From Actinospineispora spinosispora DSM 44797 (GTDB lineage Bacteria; Actinomycetota; Actinomycetes; Mycobacteriales; Pseudonocardiaceae): a stretch of 64,000 nucleotides of DNA. How positions within the stretch are numbered: position 1 is the stretch's first letter; each line of letters opens with the position of its first letter. A model generated the notes under the pieces. The model saw only the letters and a program-made list of their open reading frames with translations, was not told the origin of the DNA and searched no databases. The translations under genes were made by a program, and so were the position numbers. Below are positions 35,810 to 44,408 of the stretch, one piece after another. The stretch lies in NCBI RefSeq assembly GCF_000429025.1, contig NZ_KE386833.1, positions 1,068,582 to 1,132,581 of the forward strand. The letters are read 5' to 3'.

Positions 35810-36904
35810 TCAGCCGCCGTTCATCGTCACCTTGGCCGCCTGCGTGAGCATCTCCGAGAGGTCTCCGGTGCGGGTGTAGGCGTCGCGTTGCCACCGCGCG
35901 CCGTTGCCCCGCCGCAGCACTTGTTCGACCAGCTCGCGCGTGACCTCGTAGTCGCCGTACTGTTCCAGCGACTCGCGCACGTGGTCCACCAGGCCGTACA
36001 CGACGGCTTCGGCCTTGGCCGGACGGAGAGTGGCCGGATCGACGAGCTCGGCGTCCAGCCCGGACCGCCCGGCCCGCCACGCGGCGAGTTTCAGCAGCTC
36101 CGAACGGATCGGCGGCGCCTCCCGGCCAGCGGCCCAGTCCCGCGCCGCCGTGTCCACGAGGCCCCGGGCGAGCGAACCGAGCAGGACCGCGTCGTCGGCG
36201 TACAGGCAGACGTCGGCCACCCGGATCTCCACCGTCGGGTAGTTCTCGGACACCCGGGCGTCGAAGTAGACCATCCCCGAGTCGAGCACCGTTCCGGACT
36301 CGACCATCGCCTCCACGGTGTCGCGGTACGCGCGCGCCGAGCCGAACAGGTCGGTGACCCCGGAGCACGGCCAGCGGGACCAGACCTGGGAGCGGTAGCT
36401 GGAGTACTCGGAGTCCTTGCCGCCCCAGAAGGGGGAGTTCGCGGACAGCGCCAGCAGTGGGGCGAGCCATCCCCTGATGCGGTCGAGGACCGCCACGGCC
36501 TCGTCCTCGGACTCCACGGCGACGTGCACGTGGCAGCCACAGGTCAGCTGGTCGGACACCGTCATGCCGAAACGCTCGGCCACCCGCCGGTAACGCGGCG
36601 ACGGGGTCACCTCGGCCTCGAACTCCGCCGCCGGGCCGCCGACCGCCGCGATCTCGACGCCACCCGCCGACGCCATCTGACGGGTGTGCGCGCGGGCTCC
36701 GCGAAGCTCACGGCCCAGTTCTTCCAGCGTCCGGCACGGGGAGGTCGCGGTCTCGATCTGCTGCTGCTGCAGCTCCAGCTCGACCTCACCGCCGGGGCTG
36801 TGCTCGTCACGGGCGAGCAGGGCCGCCGCGACCGCTCGGGGCCTGCCGCTGTCCGGGTCGACGAGAAGGAACTCCTCCTCGACGCCCACCGTGCGCCCGG
36901 TCAT
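35810..36904 (-). CDS. Carboxylate-amine ligase / glutamate-cysteine ligase, GCS2 family
   Basis: 364 residues of the YbdK/EgtA-like GCS2 family (PF04107). N-terminal TVGVEEEFLLVD, then VELELQQQQIETATSPC, the metal/ATP site CGCHVHVAVES, SANSPFWGGKDSEYSSYRSQVWSRWP and PTVEIRVADVC. It forms a gamma-glutamyl amide bond with an amine or cysteine; which one is not resolved by sequence. Its ATG overlaps the TGA of the DNA ligase gene, giving a coupled pair. Confidence 0.88.
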   Translation of the reverse strand: MTGRTVGVEEEFLLVDPDSGRPRAVAAALLARDEHSPGGEVELELQQQQIETATSPCRTLEELGRELRGARAHTRQMASAGGVEIAAVGGPAAEFEAEVTPSPRYRRVAERFGMTVSDQLTCGCHVHVAVESEDEAVAVLDRIRGWLAPLLALSANSPFWGGKDSEYSSYRSQVWSRWPCSGVTDLFGSARAYRDTVEAMVESGTVLDSGMVYFDARVSENYPTVEIRVADVCLYADDAVLLGSLARGLVDTAARDWAAGREAPPIRSELLKLAAWRAGRSGLDAELVDPATLRPAKAEAVVYGLVDHVRESLEQYGDYEVTRELVEQVLRRGNGARWQRDAYTRTGDLSEMLTQAAKVTMNGG

Positions 36905-37905
36905 CGACCCACCTGCTCACGTACGACCTCGGTCGGTGCCTTGTCCTCGCGTAACCCCAGATACCGGGGATGACGGAGCCGGTGGTCACGGGTCCACTCG
37001 GTGAACCCGACCTGCGCGACGAGCTCGGGGCGCAGCCAGTGGGCGCCCCGTTCACGCACCGGGTCCGCGAACGGGCTGTGCTGCGTGCCCAACTCGTCGA
37101 ACCGCCGGCGCAGAGCGATCAGGGTGCGGTCGTCGAAGCCGGTGCCGACCTTGCCCGCGTACCGCAACGAGTCGGACTCGTAGTAGCCGACGAGCAGCGC
37201 GCCGAACCCGCTGCGCGTCCCGGTGGGGTCGGTGTAACCGGCGATGACCAGCTCCTGTTCGTGCACACACTTGAACTTCAACCAGGTGTCGCTGCGCCGG
37301 CCGGCCCGGTACGGCGCGTCCGCCCGCTTGGCGATCAGGCCTTCCCACCCCGCCTCGCAGGCGTCACGCAGGTACTTCTCGCCGTCGGTGTTGCGGTGCG
37401 CGCTGTAGCGCAGCGGATCGGTGAAGTCGACGGCGTCGCGCAGGAGAACCTTGCGGTCGCGCAACGGCAGGCGTGTCACATCCTGCCCGTCGAGCACGAG
37501 CACGTCGAACAGGTACAGGAAGACCGGCACCCCGACCGCCTCGGCCCGGACCGGGTCGCTGATGCCGAGACGTGCCTGCAAGGTGGCGAAACTGGTCTGG
37601 GAGCCGTCGAACGCGACGATCTCACCGTCGGCGACCAGCCCGGGGCGGGACTGTCCCCGCAGCGCCCTGGTGAGCTCAGGATAGGTCGTGGTCATGGGCT
37701 TCTCGTTGCGGGAGAACAGCTCTACGCCCTTCTCGGAGCGCACGACGAGGGCGCGCACACCGTCCAGCTTGCGTTCGTACACCCAGTTCTCGTCGGAGAA
37801 GTAGCGGTCGGTGAGCGTGGCCGTCATCGGTGTGACGAACTCAGCTCGGCCCGGGCGCACCAGCGCACGGTGTTCGTCGCGCGGGTCCGCGCGCTGGGTA
37901 CTCAT
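36901..37905 (-). CDS. ATP-dependent DNA ligase (LigC / LigD ligase-domain type)
   Basis: 334 residues. The nucleotidyltransferase core has motif I ERKLDGVRAL (adenylated Lys), motif III PVFLYLFDVLVLDG, motif IV EGLIAKRADAPYRAGRRSDTWLKFKC and the OB-fold region GFGALLVGYYESDSLRYAGKVGTGF. It is the length of a stand-alone ligase domain, without the polymerase or nuclease domains of full LigD. It probably works with the Ku and polymerase proteins encoded a few kilobases away in end joining or repair. Confidence 0.9.
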   Translation of the reverse strand: MSTQRADPRDEHRALVRPGRAEFVTPMTATLTDRYFSDENWVYERKLDGVRALVVRSEKGVELFSRNEKPMTTTYPELTRALRGQSRPGLVADGEIVAFDGSQTSFATLQARLGISDPVRAEAVGVPVFLYLFDVLVLDGQDVTRLPLRDRKVLLRDAVDFTDPLRYSAHRNTDGEKYLRDACEAGWEGLIAKRADAPYRAGRRSDTWLKFKCVHEQELVIAGYTDPTGTRSGFGALLVGYYESDSLRYAGKVGTGFDDRTLIALRRRFDELGTQHSPFADPVRERGAHWLRPELVAQVGFTEWTRDHRLRHPRYLGLREDKAPTEVVREQVGR

Positions 37906-37986
37906 GCCGGCTGATTACCCACCGCAGCCGCCGTTGAACGGGTGAATCGGCGGGAATCAATGGCGCGACGATGGGTAGACGTGGTC

Positions 37987-39189
37987 ATGGCATCTCCCGA
38001 CCCGGCCCTTTCTTCACACGCTGACCTGCTGATCGTCGGCGGTGGCCCCGCCGCGCGGTCGTGCGCGACCGCGTACCGGGAGCACGGTGGCGCCGGGGCG
38101 GTGGTCCTGGTGTCCGGCGACACTGCGTTGCCGTACTTCCGTCCGGCGCTGTCCAAGGAGTACCTGCGCGGGGAGAGCGAAGAGGACGAGATCGCCCTCT
38201 CGACGGCGAAGGCCTATCGCGAACAGGACATCGCGGTCCGGCTGGGCAGCACGGTGCGCACACTGGATGTGAGCGGCCGGTCCGCGACGCTGGCCGACGG
38301 GACGTCCCTCACCTACGGGGACTGCGTTCTGGCCACCGGCGCGGCGCCCGCCGCACTGCCGGTGCCCGGCGCGGACGACCCGAGGGTCAGGTACCTGAGG
38401 TCGGTGGACAGCGCACGCGAGTTGCGGGCCGACGTCGAGAAGGCCCGCACCGCGGTCGTGGTCGGCTCGGGGTTCATCGGCTGCGAGGCAGCCGTCTCGA
38501 TCGCCCGGCGTGGTGTGCGGGTGACGATGATCAGCCAGGAGGAACTTCCCCAGCAGGCTCGGCTCGGTGCCGCGGCGGGTGCGCGGATCGCGGGCTGGCT
38601 GAGTGCCGAGGGCGTCCAGCTGGTCGGCGGTGCGGAGGTCGGGTCGATCGAGGACGCACGCGAGGTCCGAGCCGACGGCGCCGACCCGGTCAGCGCGGAC
38701 CTGGTACTCGTCGCGGCCGGGGTACGTCCGTGCTCGACCCTGGCCGAGTCGGCCGGTGTCCGGCTGGAGCACGACCGCGTCGTCGTCGACGATCGGATGC
38801 GCAGCGGCGTCGCGGGGCTGTTCGCGGCGGGGGACGTCGCCTACGCCCACAACGCGGCGGCCGGGCGCCACCTGATGGTCGAACACTGGGGAGAGGCGGA
38901 GGCGATGGGAGCGGTTGCCGGCGCGAATGCCGCGGGCGGTGACGAACAGTGGGCGCAGGCTCCGGGATTCTGGTCGATGATCGGCGACCACACGGTCAAA
39001 CACGTGGCCTGGGGCGACGGCTACGACGAGGCACGGATGATCGGACACCGCGACGGCGCTTTCACCGTGTGGTACATCGCGGACGGCATCATCGTCGGAG
39101 TGCTCACCCACAACGCCGACGAGGACTACGAGCGCGGCCGAGAACTCGTCGAGCAGGGCAGCCGGGTGACCGGTGCGATGGCACCCTGA
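37987..39189 (+). CDS. FAD-dependent pyridine nucleotide-disulfide-type oxidoreductase
   Basis: 400 residues of the ferredoxin-reductase-like FAD/NAD(P) oxidoreductases. FAD site LLIVGGGPAARSCA, NAD(P) site AVVVGSGFIGCEAAVSIARRG, second FAD motif GVAGLFAAGDVAYA, and a C-terminal reductase domain (FWSMIGDHTVKHVAWGDGYDEARMI). No redox-active CXXC is seen, so it is a flavin reductase or rubredoxin/ferredoxin reductase type rather than a disulfide reductase. ATG 37987 keeps a short N-terminus before the FAD motif; starts at 37942 and 37960 are in frame. Confidence 0.83.
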   Translation: MASPDPALSSHADLLIVGGGPAARSCATAYREHGGAGAVVLVSGDTALPYFRPALSKEYLRGESEEDEIALSTAKAYREQDIAVRLGSTVRTLDVSGRSATLADGTSLTYGDCVLATGAAPAALPVPGADDPRVRYLRSVDSARELRADVEKARTAVVVGSGFIGCEAAVSIARRGVRVTMISQEELPQQARLGAAAGARIAGWLSAEGVQLVGGAEVGSIEDAREVRADGADPVSADLVLVAAGVRPCSTLAESAGVRLEHDRVVVDDRMRSGVAGLFAAGDVAYAHNAAAGRHLMVEHWGEAEAMGAVAGANAAGGDEQWAQAPGFWSMIGDHTVKHVAWGDGYDEARMIGHRDGAFTVWYIADGIIVGVLTHNADEDYERGRELVEQGSRVTGAMAP

Positions 39190-39201
39190 GCAGGTTCGCG
39201 G

Positions 39202-40146
39202 TCAGGAGGCCCGCTTCTGCCGGTCGGCCCGTCTGATCGCATCGACGAGCTCGTCGCGGGTCATCCGCGACCGGCCGCTGATGTCGAGGTCACGCGCCAG
39301 ATCGGTGAGCTCCGCCTTCGTCGCATCGTCGAGGTCGGGCCGGCCGTTGCCGCCCTGCCCGCGCGAGCCGCCGGAGGCGCTGATGCTGCGTTCGAGGGCG
39401 CTGACCAGGTCCGACATGTCCGTGGGCTCGGGCGGCTCGGACTCGGTCACGGTCTCCCGGCCCTTGCGCTTGTCCTCGATGAGCTCGGCGACCCGGTCGC
39501 GGTAGCTGTCGTCGTACTGTTCCGGTTTCCACGGCCCGCTCATGGACTCGATGAGCTGCGTGGCCATGTCGAGCTCTTTGCCCTTCGCCGTGCCGGTCTT
39601 CGGCAGGTTCTCCACCGTCTTCGCCGGGTCACGGACCTCATCGGCGAAGTGCAGGGTGTGCAGCGCCAGGACGTCGCCGTCGGCGCGGATGGCGGCGAGG
39701 TACTGCTTGCCGCGCATGACCAGGGTCCCGATGCCCGCCCGGTTGGTCCGGGTCATCGCTTCGAGCAGCAGCGCGTACGGACGGGCGTGCTGCTCGGCTG
39801 TGGGTCCAAGCCAGTAGGCCTTGTTGAAGTAGAGCGGGTCGATCTCGTCGAGGTTCACGAAGTCGGTGATCTCGAGGCCGTGGGACTGACCCGGCGCGAT
39901 CGAGCGCAGCTCCTCCGGCTCGATGATCACGTGCTCGCCGTCACCGACATCCGCGCCCTTGACGATGTCGTTGTAGTCGACCTCGTCGCCGGTGCGTTCG
40001 TTGACCCTCAGGTTGCGAACCCGGTCGGAGGTGTCGCGCTCGAACTGGTGGAATCCGATGGTGTGGTTCTCGGTCGCGCTGAACAACCCGACGGGTATGG
40101 ACACTAGTCCGAAGCTGATCGAGCCGGTCCATATGGCTCGTGCCAT
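39202..40146 (-). CDS. ku: Bacterial Ku protein
   Basis: 314 residues. The Ku core (about 1-250: MARAIWTGSISFGLVSIPVGLFSATENHTIGFHQF, EVDYNDIVKGADVGDGEHVIIEPEEL, YALLLEAMTRTNRAGIGTLVMRGKQYL) forms the ring that loads on DNA ends in non-homologous end joining. The C-terminal extension (TKAELTDLARDLDISGRSRMTRDELVDAIRRADR) resembles a Rho-N/SAP DNA-binding domain. It lies 18 nt downstream of a membrane-protein gene and near LigD-type polymerase and ligase genes. Confidence 0.95.
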   Translation of the reverse strand: MARAIWTGSISFGLVSIPVGLFSATENHTIGFHQFERDTSDRVRNLRVNERTGDEVDYNDIVKGADVGDGEHVIIEPEELRSIAPGQSHGLEITDFVNLDEIDPLYFNKAYWLGPTAEQHARPYALLLEAMTRTNRAGIGTLVMRGKQYLAAIRADGDVLALHTLHFADEVRDPAKTVENLPKTGTAKGKELDMATQLIESMSGPWKPEQYDDSYRDRVAELIEDKRKGRETVTESEPPEPTDMSDLVSALERSISASGGSRGQGGNGRPDLDDATKAELTDLARDLDISGRSRMTRDELVDAIRRADRQKRAS

Positions 40147-40164
40147 CGCTGCCGACCTCCGGTC

Positions 40165-40575
40165 CTAGATCGTCTGTTGGCCGCGCTCGGGCGCGGGTGG
40201 ATGACCGGACGCGTGGGCGTCGGCGATATGACCTTCGGCGATCTCGGTGTTGGTCTGCTGGTCGCGGAGACGGGACAGAGCACTCATCGCCACGATGTGA
40301 CCGATCGCGGTCATGATCAGCAGCACCCCGACCCGTCGCAGGATCGATGGCAGACCGGCGTCGGGAAGGAACCCGACCGAGGCGACCAGTGCGACCAAGC
40401 CGAACATCACCAGGTGGAACAGCATGGTCACCAACGCCGCGACCTGACGGGCCCGACGTGGATCGTGGTACGCCTCGGCCAGGTAGTCCGGGCTCAACCG
40501 CCACAGCAGGTGCCCGTTGACGAGCACGATCACGGCGCCGATGATCAGCACCAGAAGAAACGGGCCCTCGTTCAC
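40165..40575 (-). CDS. Small multi-pass membrane protein
   Basis: 136 residues with about three hydrophobic helices (FLLVLIIGAVIVLVNGHLLW, MLFHLVMFGLVALVASVGFL, RRVGVLLIMTAIGHIVAMSAL) and a polar tail. No family recognised. GTG 40575 follows GGAG at 8-9 nt. It lies 18 nt upstream of ku on the same strand, so it is probably co-transcribed, though a functional link is not known. Confidence 0.7.
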   Translation of the reverse strand: MNEGPFLLVLIIGAVIVLVNGHLLWRLSPDYLAEAYHDPRRARQVAALVTMLFHLVMFGLVALVASVGFLPDAGLPSILRRVGVLLIMTAIGHIVAMSALSRLRDQQTNTEIAEGHIADAHASGHPPAPERGQQTI

Positions 40576-40626
40576 GATCGTGCTCCCTCCCGAGCGAGCG
40601 GGCCGGGTTCGCGGCCCTGGGGTGTC

Positions 40627-40863
40627 CTACTGTTCAGCGCGCTGGCGGGCCTCGTCCGCGGCGGCCTTCGCGCGTGCCTTCTCCGCCTCGGCTTCCTTGA
40701 TCGCCACCTCGCGCTGGGACTCGGCCTTGTCCTGCTGCGCCTTGCCCTCACGCTTGAGCGAGTCGTTGCCGGTCAACGTGCCGGTCGCTTCCTTGGCCTT
40801 GCCCTTGACGTCCTCGACCGCGCCCTTGAGACCGGACTTGGGTCCGCTGTCCTTCTCGACCAT
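40627..40863 (-). CDS. CsbD-family stress protein
   Basis: 78 residues, CsbD-like (PF05532): GLKGAVEDVKGKAKEATGTLTGNDSLKREGKAQQDKAESQREVAIKEAEAEKARAKAAADEARQ, highly charged and helical. CsbD of Bacillus is a SigB-controlled general stress protein; the role of the family is unknown. ATG 40863 is the start. A SigB/SigF-like promoter lies about 65 nt upstream, consistent with that regulation. Confidence 0.88.
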   Translation of the reverse strand: MVEKDSGPKSGLKGAVEDVKGKAKEATGTLTGNDSLKREGKAQQDKAESQREVAIKEAEAEKARAKAAADEARQRAEQ

Positions 40864-40928
40864 GTCACCGCACCTTTCGGATCGTGCAGAACGGTCCGCG
40901 CACCGATCGGGCGCGGTTGCTGAGGGAC

Positions 40929-40954
40929 TGCCCACAATGATCGGTCTTCACACC
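40929..40954 (-). promoter_or_regulatory. Candidate SigB/SigF-type promoter of csbD
   Basis: On the minus strand GGTGTG (40949-40954), a 15-nt spacer and GGGCA (40929-40933). The -35 hexamer and spacing are identical to those before gvpY. A leader of about 60 nt would precede the CsbD start. Confidence 0.45.
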
Positions 40955-40990
40955 TGAACCGCGACTGATGACGCGAAGGTATGGACCTCT

Positions 40991-41875
40991 CTAGCTGCTC
41001 AGACGCCGCAGGGCGGAGGCGACCGATCCCGCATGGTCGGCGATGTCGGACCACGGGTCGGGCTTCTGAGCCAGACGCCGCCGGACGGCAAGTAGGTCGT
41101 AGTGGTCGGGTTCGACCTTGGACAGCTCGTCCCACTCCAGCGGCGTCGCCACCGGGGCTCCGGCACGGGCTCTGGGGGAGTAGGGCGCGACGGCGGTCTG
41201 GCCGTAGGCGTTGCGGCCGGTGTCGAGGAAGAGACGGTCGCCCCGCTTGGCCATCCGCTGCTCGGTGGTGAGCTCGTCCGGTGAGTCCTCGGCCATCTTC
41301 TCCGCGATCGCTCTGGCCAGTTCGCGGGCCTGCTGGAACGTCGCCTCCCGGTCGAGAGGCGCGACCACGTGGTAGCCGCTGCTCCCGGTCGCCATCAGGT
41401 ACGGCGTGAGTCCGAGGGTGTCGAACAGCTCGGCGGCCGCGCGGGCGGTCCGGCGCAGCACCGCGAGCGTGACGTGCTCGGACGGGTCCAGATCCAGCAC
41501 CAGGAGGTCCGGGTTGTCGATCCGGTCGGCGCGCGAGAGCCAACGGTGCAGCTCCAGGCAGGCCTGGTTGGCGAGGAAGCGCAGCGTGCCGGCTTCATCG
41601 ACGACCAGGTGCCGCACCGCACCGCGACGGTTGTCGGCCGCGACGCTCACGGTCTCGACGTCGTCGGGAGTGTTCCGGGGTGCCTGCTGTTGCACGAAAC
41701 CCGCGCCGTCCACACCGTCGGGATAGCGGCGCACCACCAGCGGGCGCTGCCTCAGGTGTCCGACCATGACCGGGGCGACGATTTCGAAGTACTCGGCGAG
41801 CTCGGCCTTCGTGACCCCGGGGTCGGCGAACAGCACCTTGTCCGGGCGCGACAGCTCGTCGGCCGCCCTGGTCAC
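40991..41875 (-). CDS. LigD-type DNA polymerase/primase domain protein
   Basis: 294 residues forming the archaeo-eukaryotic-primase-like polymerase domain of LigD. Catalytic acidic motif LLVLDLDPSE, then TGSSGYHVVAPLDR, RDRLF-like GDRLFLDTGRNAYGQTAVAPYSPRARAGAPVATPLEW. It fills or extends ends during NHEJ. Here it is a stand-alone protein, not fused to ligase or nuclease. Its ATG overlaps the TGA of the sigma-factor gene (41872-41875), so translation of the two is coupled. Confidence 0.92.
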   Translation of the reverse strand: MTRAADELSRPDKVLFADPGVTKAELAEYFEIVAPVMVGHLRQRPLVVRRYPDGVDGAGFVQQQAPRNTPDDVETVSVAADNRRGAVRHLVVDEAGTLRFLANQACLELHRWLSRADRIDNPDLLVLDLDPSEHVTLAVLRRTARAAAELFDTLGLTPYLMATGSSGYHVVAPLDREATFQQARELARAIAEKMAEDSPDELTTEQRMAKRGDRLFLDTGRNAYGQTAVAPYSPRARAGAPVATPLEWDELSKVEPDHYDLLAVRRRLAQKPDPWSDIADHAGSVASALRRLSS

Positions 41876-42780
41876 CGCTGTGCCTCGGCCTCGGCGACCG
41901 CTTCGCGCAGATGGGCGAGCGTCTTGGCGAGCAAACGCGAGACGTGCATCTGCGAGATGCCGATGTGCTCGGCGATCTGCGTCTGGGTCATCTCGTCGAA
42001 GAAGCGCATGGCCAGGATGGTGCGCTCACGTGCCGGAAGCGCGGAGAGGTGTGGAGCGAGGGAATGGGCCTCGGTGAACCGTTCGAATCGTGCGTCGGTG
42101 TCGCCGAGCAGGTCCCCGAGCGACGCCGAGTCGGTGCTCGAGGACAGCAGCTCGTCGAGTGAGTCGGCGCGGTAGGACTGTGCCACCTGCAGCGCATCCA
42201 GCACCTCATTGGTGCTCAGGTTGAGCCGGGTGGCGATCTCACTGGGCCGAGGTGCGCGCTGCAGCTCGTGGGACAGCTCGCTGACGGCCTTGTTGACCGA
42301 GAGGTGCAGCTCCTGGAGCCTGCGAGGCACTCGCATCGACCAGGTCTTGTCACGGAAGTGGCGGCGGACCTCGCCGGTGATCGTGGGGATGGCGTAGCCG
42401 AGGAAGTTGTGGCCGCGACCCGGTTCGAACCGGTCGACCGCGTTCACCAGCGCCAGGCTGGCGATCTGGGTGAGATCCTCGATCGGCTCACCCCGGTGGG
42501 CGTAGCGCTGCGCGATGTGGCGCGCCACGGGCAGATACCCGGTGACCACCTGTTCACGCAGGTCGGCGCGAGCCGGGTCCTCGGATGACATCGTCGCGTA
42601 GGTGTGCAGCAACGGTTCGAGGTGCTGGTACTCGGCGTCACCGGCGGCGAAGGGCTCGACGTCGGAGGAGGTGGGGTCCGGCTTCGTGACCTGGGGGGCT
42701 TCGGGCCGCGGGCGGAGCAGCGGCGAGGAGGGTGCGGATCGGCGGACGTTGGCTCTGTCCAGTATTCGGGTGGGGCTCAT
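41872..42780 (-). CDS. SigB/SigF/SigG-family RNA polymerase sigma factor
   Basis: 302 residues from ATG 42780 (ATG 42810 and 42849 possible). Region 2 includes VTGYLPVARHIAQRYAHRGEPIEDLTQIASLALVNAVDRFEPGRGHNFLGYAIPTITGEVRRHFRDKTWSMRVPRRLQEL. Region 3 is SELSHELQRAPRPSEIATRLNLS and region 4 RERTILAMRFFDEMTQTQIAEHIGISQMHVSRLLAKTLAHLR. This is the stress/partner-switching sigma family. A near-perfect promoter of its own class lies about 240 nt upstream, suggesting autoregulation. Its stop overlaps the LigD polymerase start. Confidence 0.92.
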   Translation of the reverse strand: MSPTRILDRANVRRSAPSSPLLRPRPEAPQVTKPDPTSSDVEPFAAGDAEYQHLEPLLHTYATMSSEDPARADLREQVVTGYLPVARHIAQRYAHRGEPIEDLTQIASLALVNAVDRFEPGRGHNFLGYAIPTITGEVRRHFRDKTWSMRVPRRLQELHLSVNKAVSELSHELQRAPRPSEIATRLNLSTNEVLDALQVAQSYRADSLDELLSSSTDSASLGDLLGDTDARFERFTEAHSLAPHLSALPARERTILAMRFFDEMTQTQIAEHIGISQMHVSRLLAKTLAHLREAVAEAEAQR

Positions 42781-43017
42781 GTCAGATGGCACCTGCGGTG
42801 CGGATGACATGCGGGTACAGCTCGAGCACAGCAACCTCCAGAGCATCACGGGCGGCTCGTGGATCGCAAGGTACGAAGCTCGCCGCGGAAGAGTGGTTCA
42901 CGACCCGCGGCCGGCCATCACCCGCGCGGATCAGGTACGTCCGGGTCGGGCTGGCGCTCGCCTGGGACCGGAGGTACCGGCGGCTGTGGTTTCAACCGTT
43001 GTGCTTGCACCGAGAAA

Positions 43018-43041
43018 TACCCGCTGCTGTGCAAGCAAAAC
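43018..43041 (-). promoter_or_regulatory. SigB/SigF-type promoter of the sigma-factor gene
   Basis: On the minus strand GTTT (43038-43041), a 15-nt spacer and GGGTA (43018-43022) followed by T. This is a full match to the GTTT, 14-16 nt, GGGTAT consensus for SigB/SigF-type sigma factors. Transcription would run into the sigma gene, implying positive autoregulation. Confidence 0.6.
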
Positions 43042-43092
43042 ATCGGGTGCTGAGAAAGCGCTGATCAGGCCGCCGTCCCGAAAGCCCTCAAG

Positions 43093-43158
43093 CATGATCA
43101 GCACGGTGTGGTGGCCGAATCCGCGCGGAAAATCAGCCACCACACCGTGCTGATCATG
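43093..43158. terminator. 23-bp stem hairpin after alcohol dehydrogenase gene
   Basis: Arms 43093-43115 and 43136-43158 are perfectly complementary (23 bp) around a 20-nt loop that itself contains CCGCGCGG. It lies about 45 nt past the stop of the minus-strand dehydrogenase gene and before the sigma gene promoter, so it probably insulates the two. Confidence 0.7.
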
Positions 43159-43201
43159 AAAGTCGCGCGGCGGGTGGTAGCCAGGGCGTCCCGCGCCTCG
43201 G

Positions 43202-44398
43202 TTATGCGGTGTCCGGGCGGAGAAGCGTCTTGATCATGCCGTCCTCCTTGTTCTGGAACGTGGAGTACGCCTGCGGCGCCATGTCCAGCGGCAGATGGTG
43301 GGTGGCGAATCCCAGGGTTCCGAGTGGGTCGCCGCCATTGGTGAGCAGCGGCAGGATGTCGGGCACCCAGCGGTGCACGTTCGCCTGTCCCATCCTGAGC
43401 TGAATCTGCTTGTCGAACATGGTCAGCAGCGGCATGGGCGACGCCGACCCGCCGTAGACGCCGCTGAGTGAGATGGTGCCGCCCCGCCGGACCAGTTCGA
43501 TGGCCGTGTGGACGGCGGCGAGCCGATCCGTGCCCGCGGTCGTCATCAGCTTCTGGGCGATGGCGTCGGGCAGCAGCGCGGTCATCTGGTGGGCGAGTTT
43601 CCCGATCGGCGATCCGTGGGCCTCCATGCCGACCGCGTCGATGACGGAGTCCGGGCCTCGCCCTCCGGTCAGGCCCCGGACGATGTCGGCAAGGTCCTTG
43701 CCGTGGGCGTTGAGGTCGATCGTGGCTACACCGTGGTCCTGGGCGCGGCGCAGACGCTCGGGTACCAGGTCGACGCCGATGACGGTGTCGATCCCCCGGT
43801 GCTGGGCCACGCGGGTCGCCATGTCGCCGATCGGGCCCAGCCCGAGGACGAGCAGGCTGCCTCCCGGTGGGGTGTCGGCGTAGGCGACGGCCTGCCACGC
43901 GGTGGGCAGGACATCGGAGAGATAGACGAACTGGTCGTCCGGCGGGCCGTCCGGGACCTTGATCGGGAGTGTGTTCCCGAACGGCACGCGCAGGTACTCG
44001 GCCTGGCCGCCGGGGACCTGTCCGTACAGTTTCGTGTACCCGAACAGCGCGGCCCCGCTGCCCTGCGCGTGGACCTGGGTCGTCTCGCACTGTGAGTGCA
44101 GACCCTGCCCGCACATGAAGCACGTGCCGCAGGACACGTTGAACGGCACGACGACCCGGTCACCGACCGTGAGCTCGGTGACCTCGGGCCCGGTCTCGAC
44201 CACGACGCCCATCGGCTCGTGGCCGAGGATGTCGCCCTCGTCGAGGAACGGTCCGAGCACCTCGTAGAGGTGCAGGTCGGAGCCACAGATTCCGCTGGAG
44301 GTGATGCGCACGATCACATCGGTGGCGTCTTCGATCTTGGGGTCGGGCACGGTGTCCACGCGAACGTCGCGCTGTCCGTGCCAGGTCACAGCCTTCAT
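43202..44398 (-). CDS. Zn-dependent dehydrogenase, formaldehyde-dehydrogenase-like
   Basis: 398-residue medium-chain dehydrogenase similar to glutathione-independent formaldehyde dehydrogenases. Zinc sites GICGSDLHLYEV and GHEPMGVV, structural-zinc cysteines in CGTCFMCGQGLHSQC, Rossmann motif LVLGLGPIGDMATRVA, and the C-terminal insert QMTALLPDAIAQKLM typical of that subfamily. It oxidises an aldehyde or alcohol with NAD(P). A GGGTA box about 10 nt before the ATG suggests a nearly leaderless stress-type transcript. Confidence 0.85.
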   Translation of the reverse strand: MKAVTWHGQRDVRVDTVPDPKIEDATDVIVRITSSGICGSDLHLYEVLGPFLDEGDILGHEPMGVVVETGPEVTELTVGDRVVVPFNVSCGTCFMCGQGLHSQCETTQVHAQGSGAALFGYTKLYGQVPGGQAEYLRVPFGNTLPIKVPDGPPDDQFVYLSDVLPTAWQAVAYADTPPGGSLLVLGLGPIGDMATRVAQHRGIDTVIGVDLVPERLRRAQDHGVATIDLNAHGKDLADIVRGLTGGRGPDSVIDAVGMEAHGSPIGKLAHQMTALLPDAIAQKLMTTAGTDRLAAVHTAIELVRRGGTISLSGVYGGSASPMPLLTMFDKQIQLRMGQANVHRWVPDILPLLTNGGDPLGTLGFATHHLPLDMAPQAYSTFQNKEDGMIKTLLRPDTA

Positions 44399-44408
44399 AT
44401 CGAAGGCC

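Larger units (their letters stand above)
42781..43201. other. Intergenic region upstream of sigma-factor gene
   Basis: About 420 nt without a convincing gene. It holds the sigma gene promoter candidate at 43018-43041, a long leader of about 230 nt, and the hairpin at 43093-43158. If the sigma gene starts at ATG 42849 the leader shortens to about 160 nt. Confidence 0.6.
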
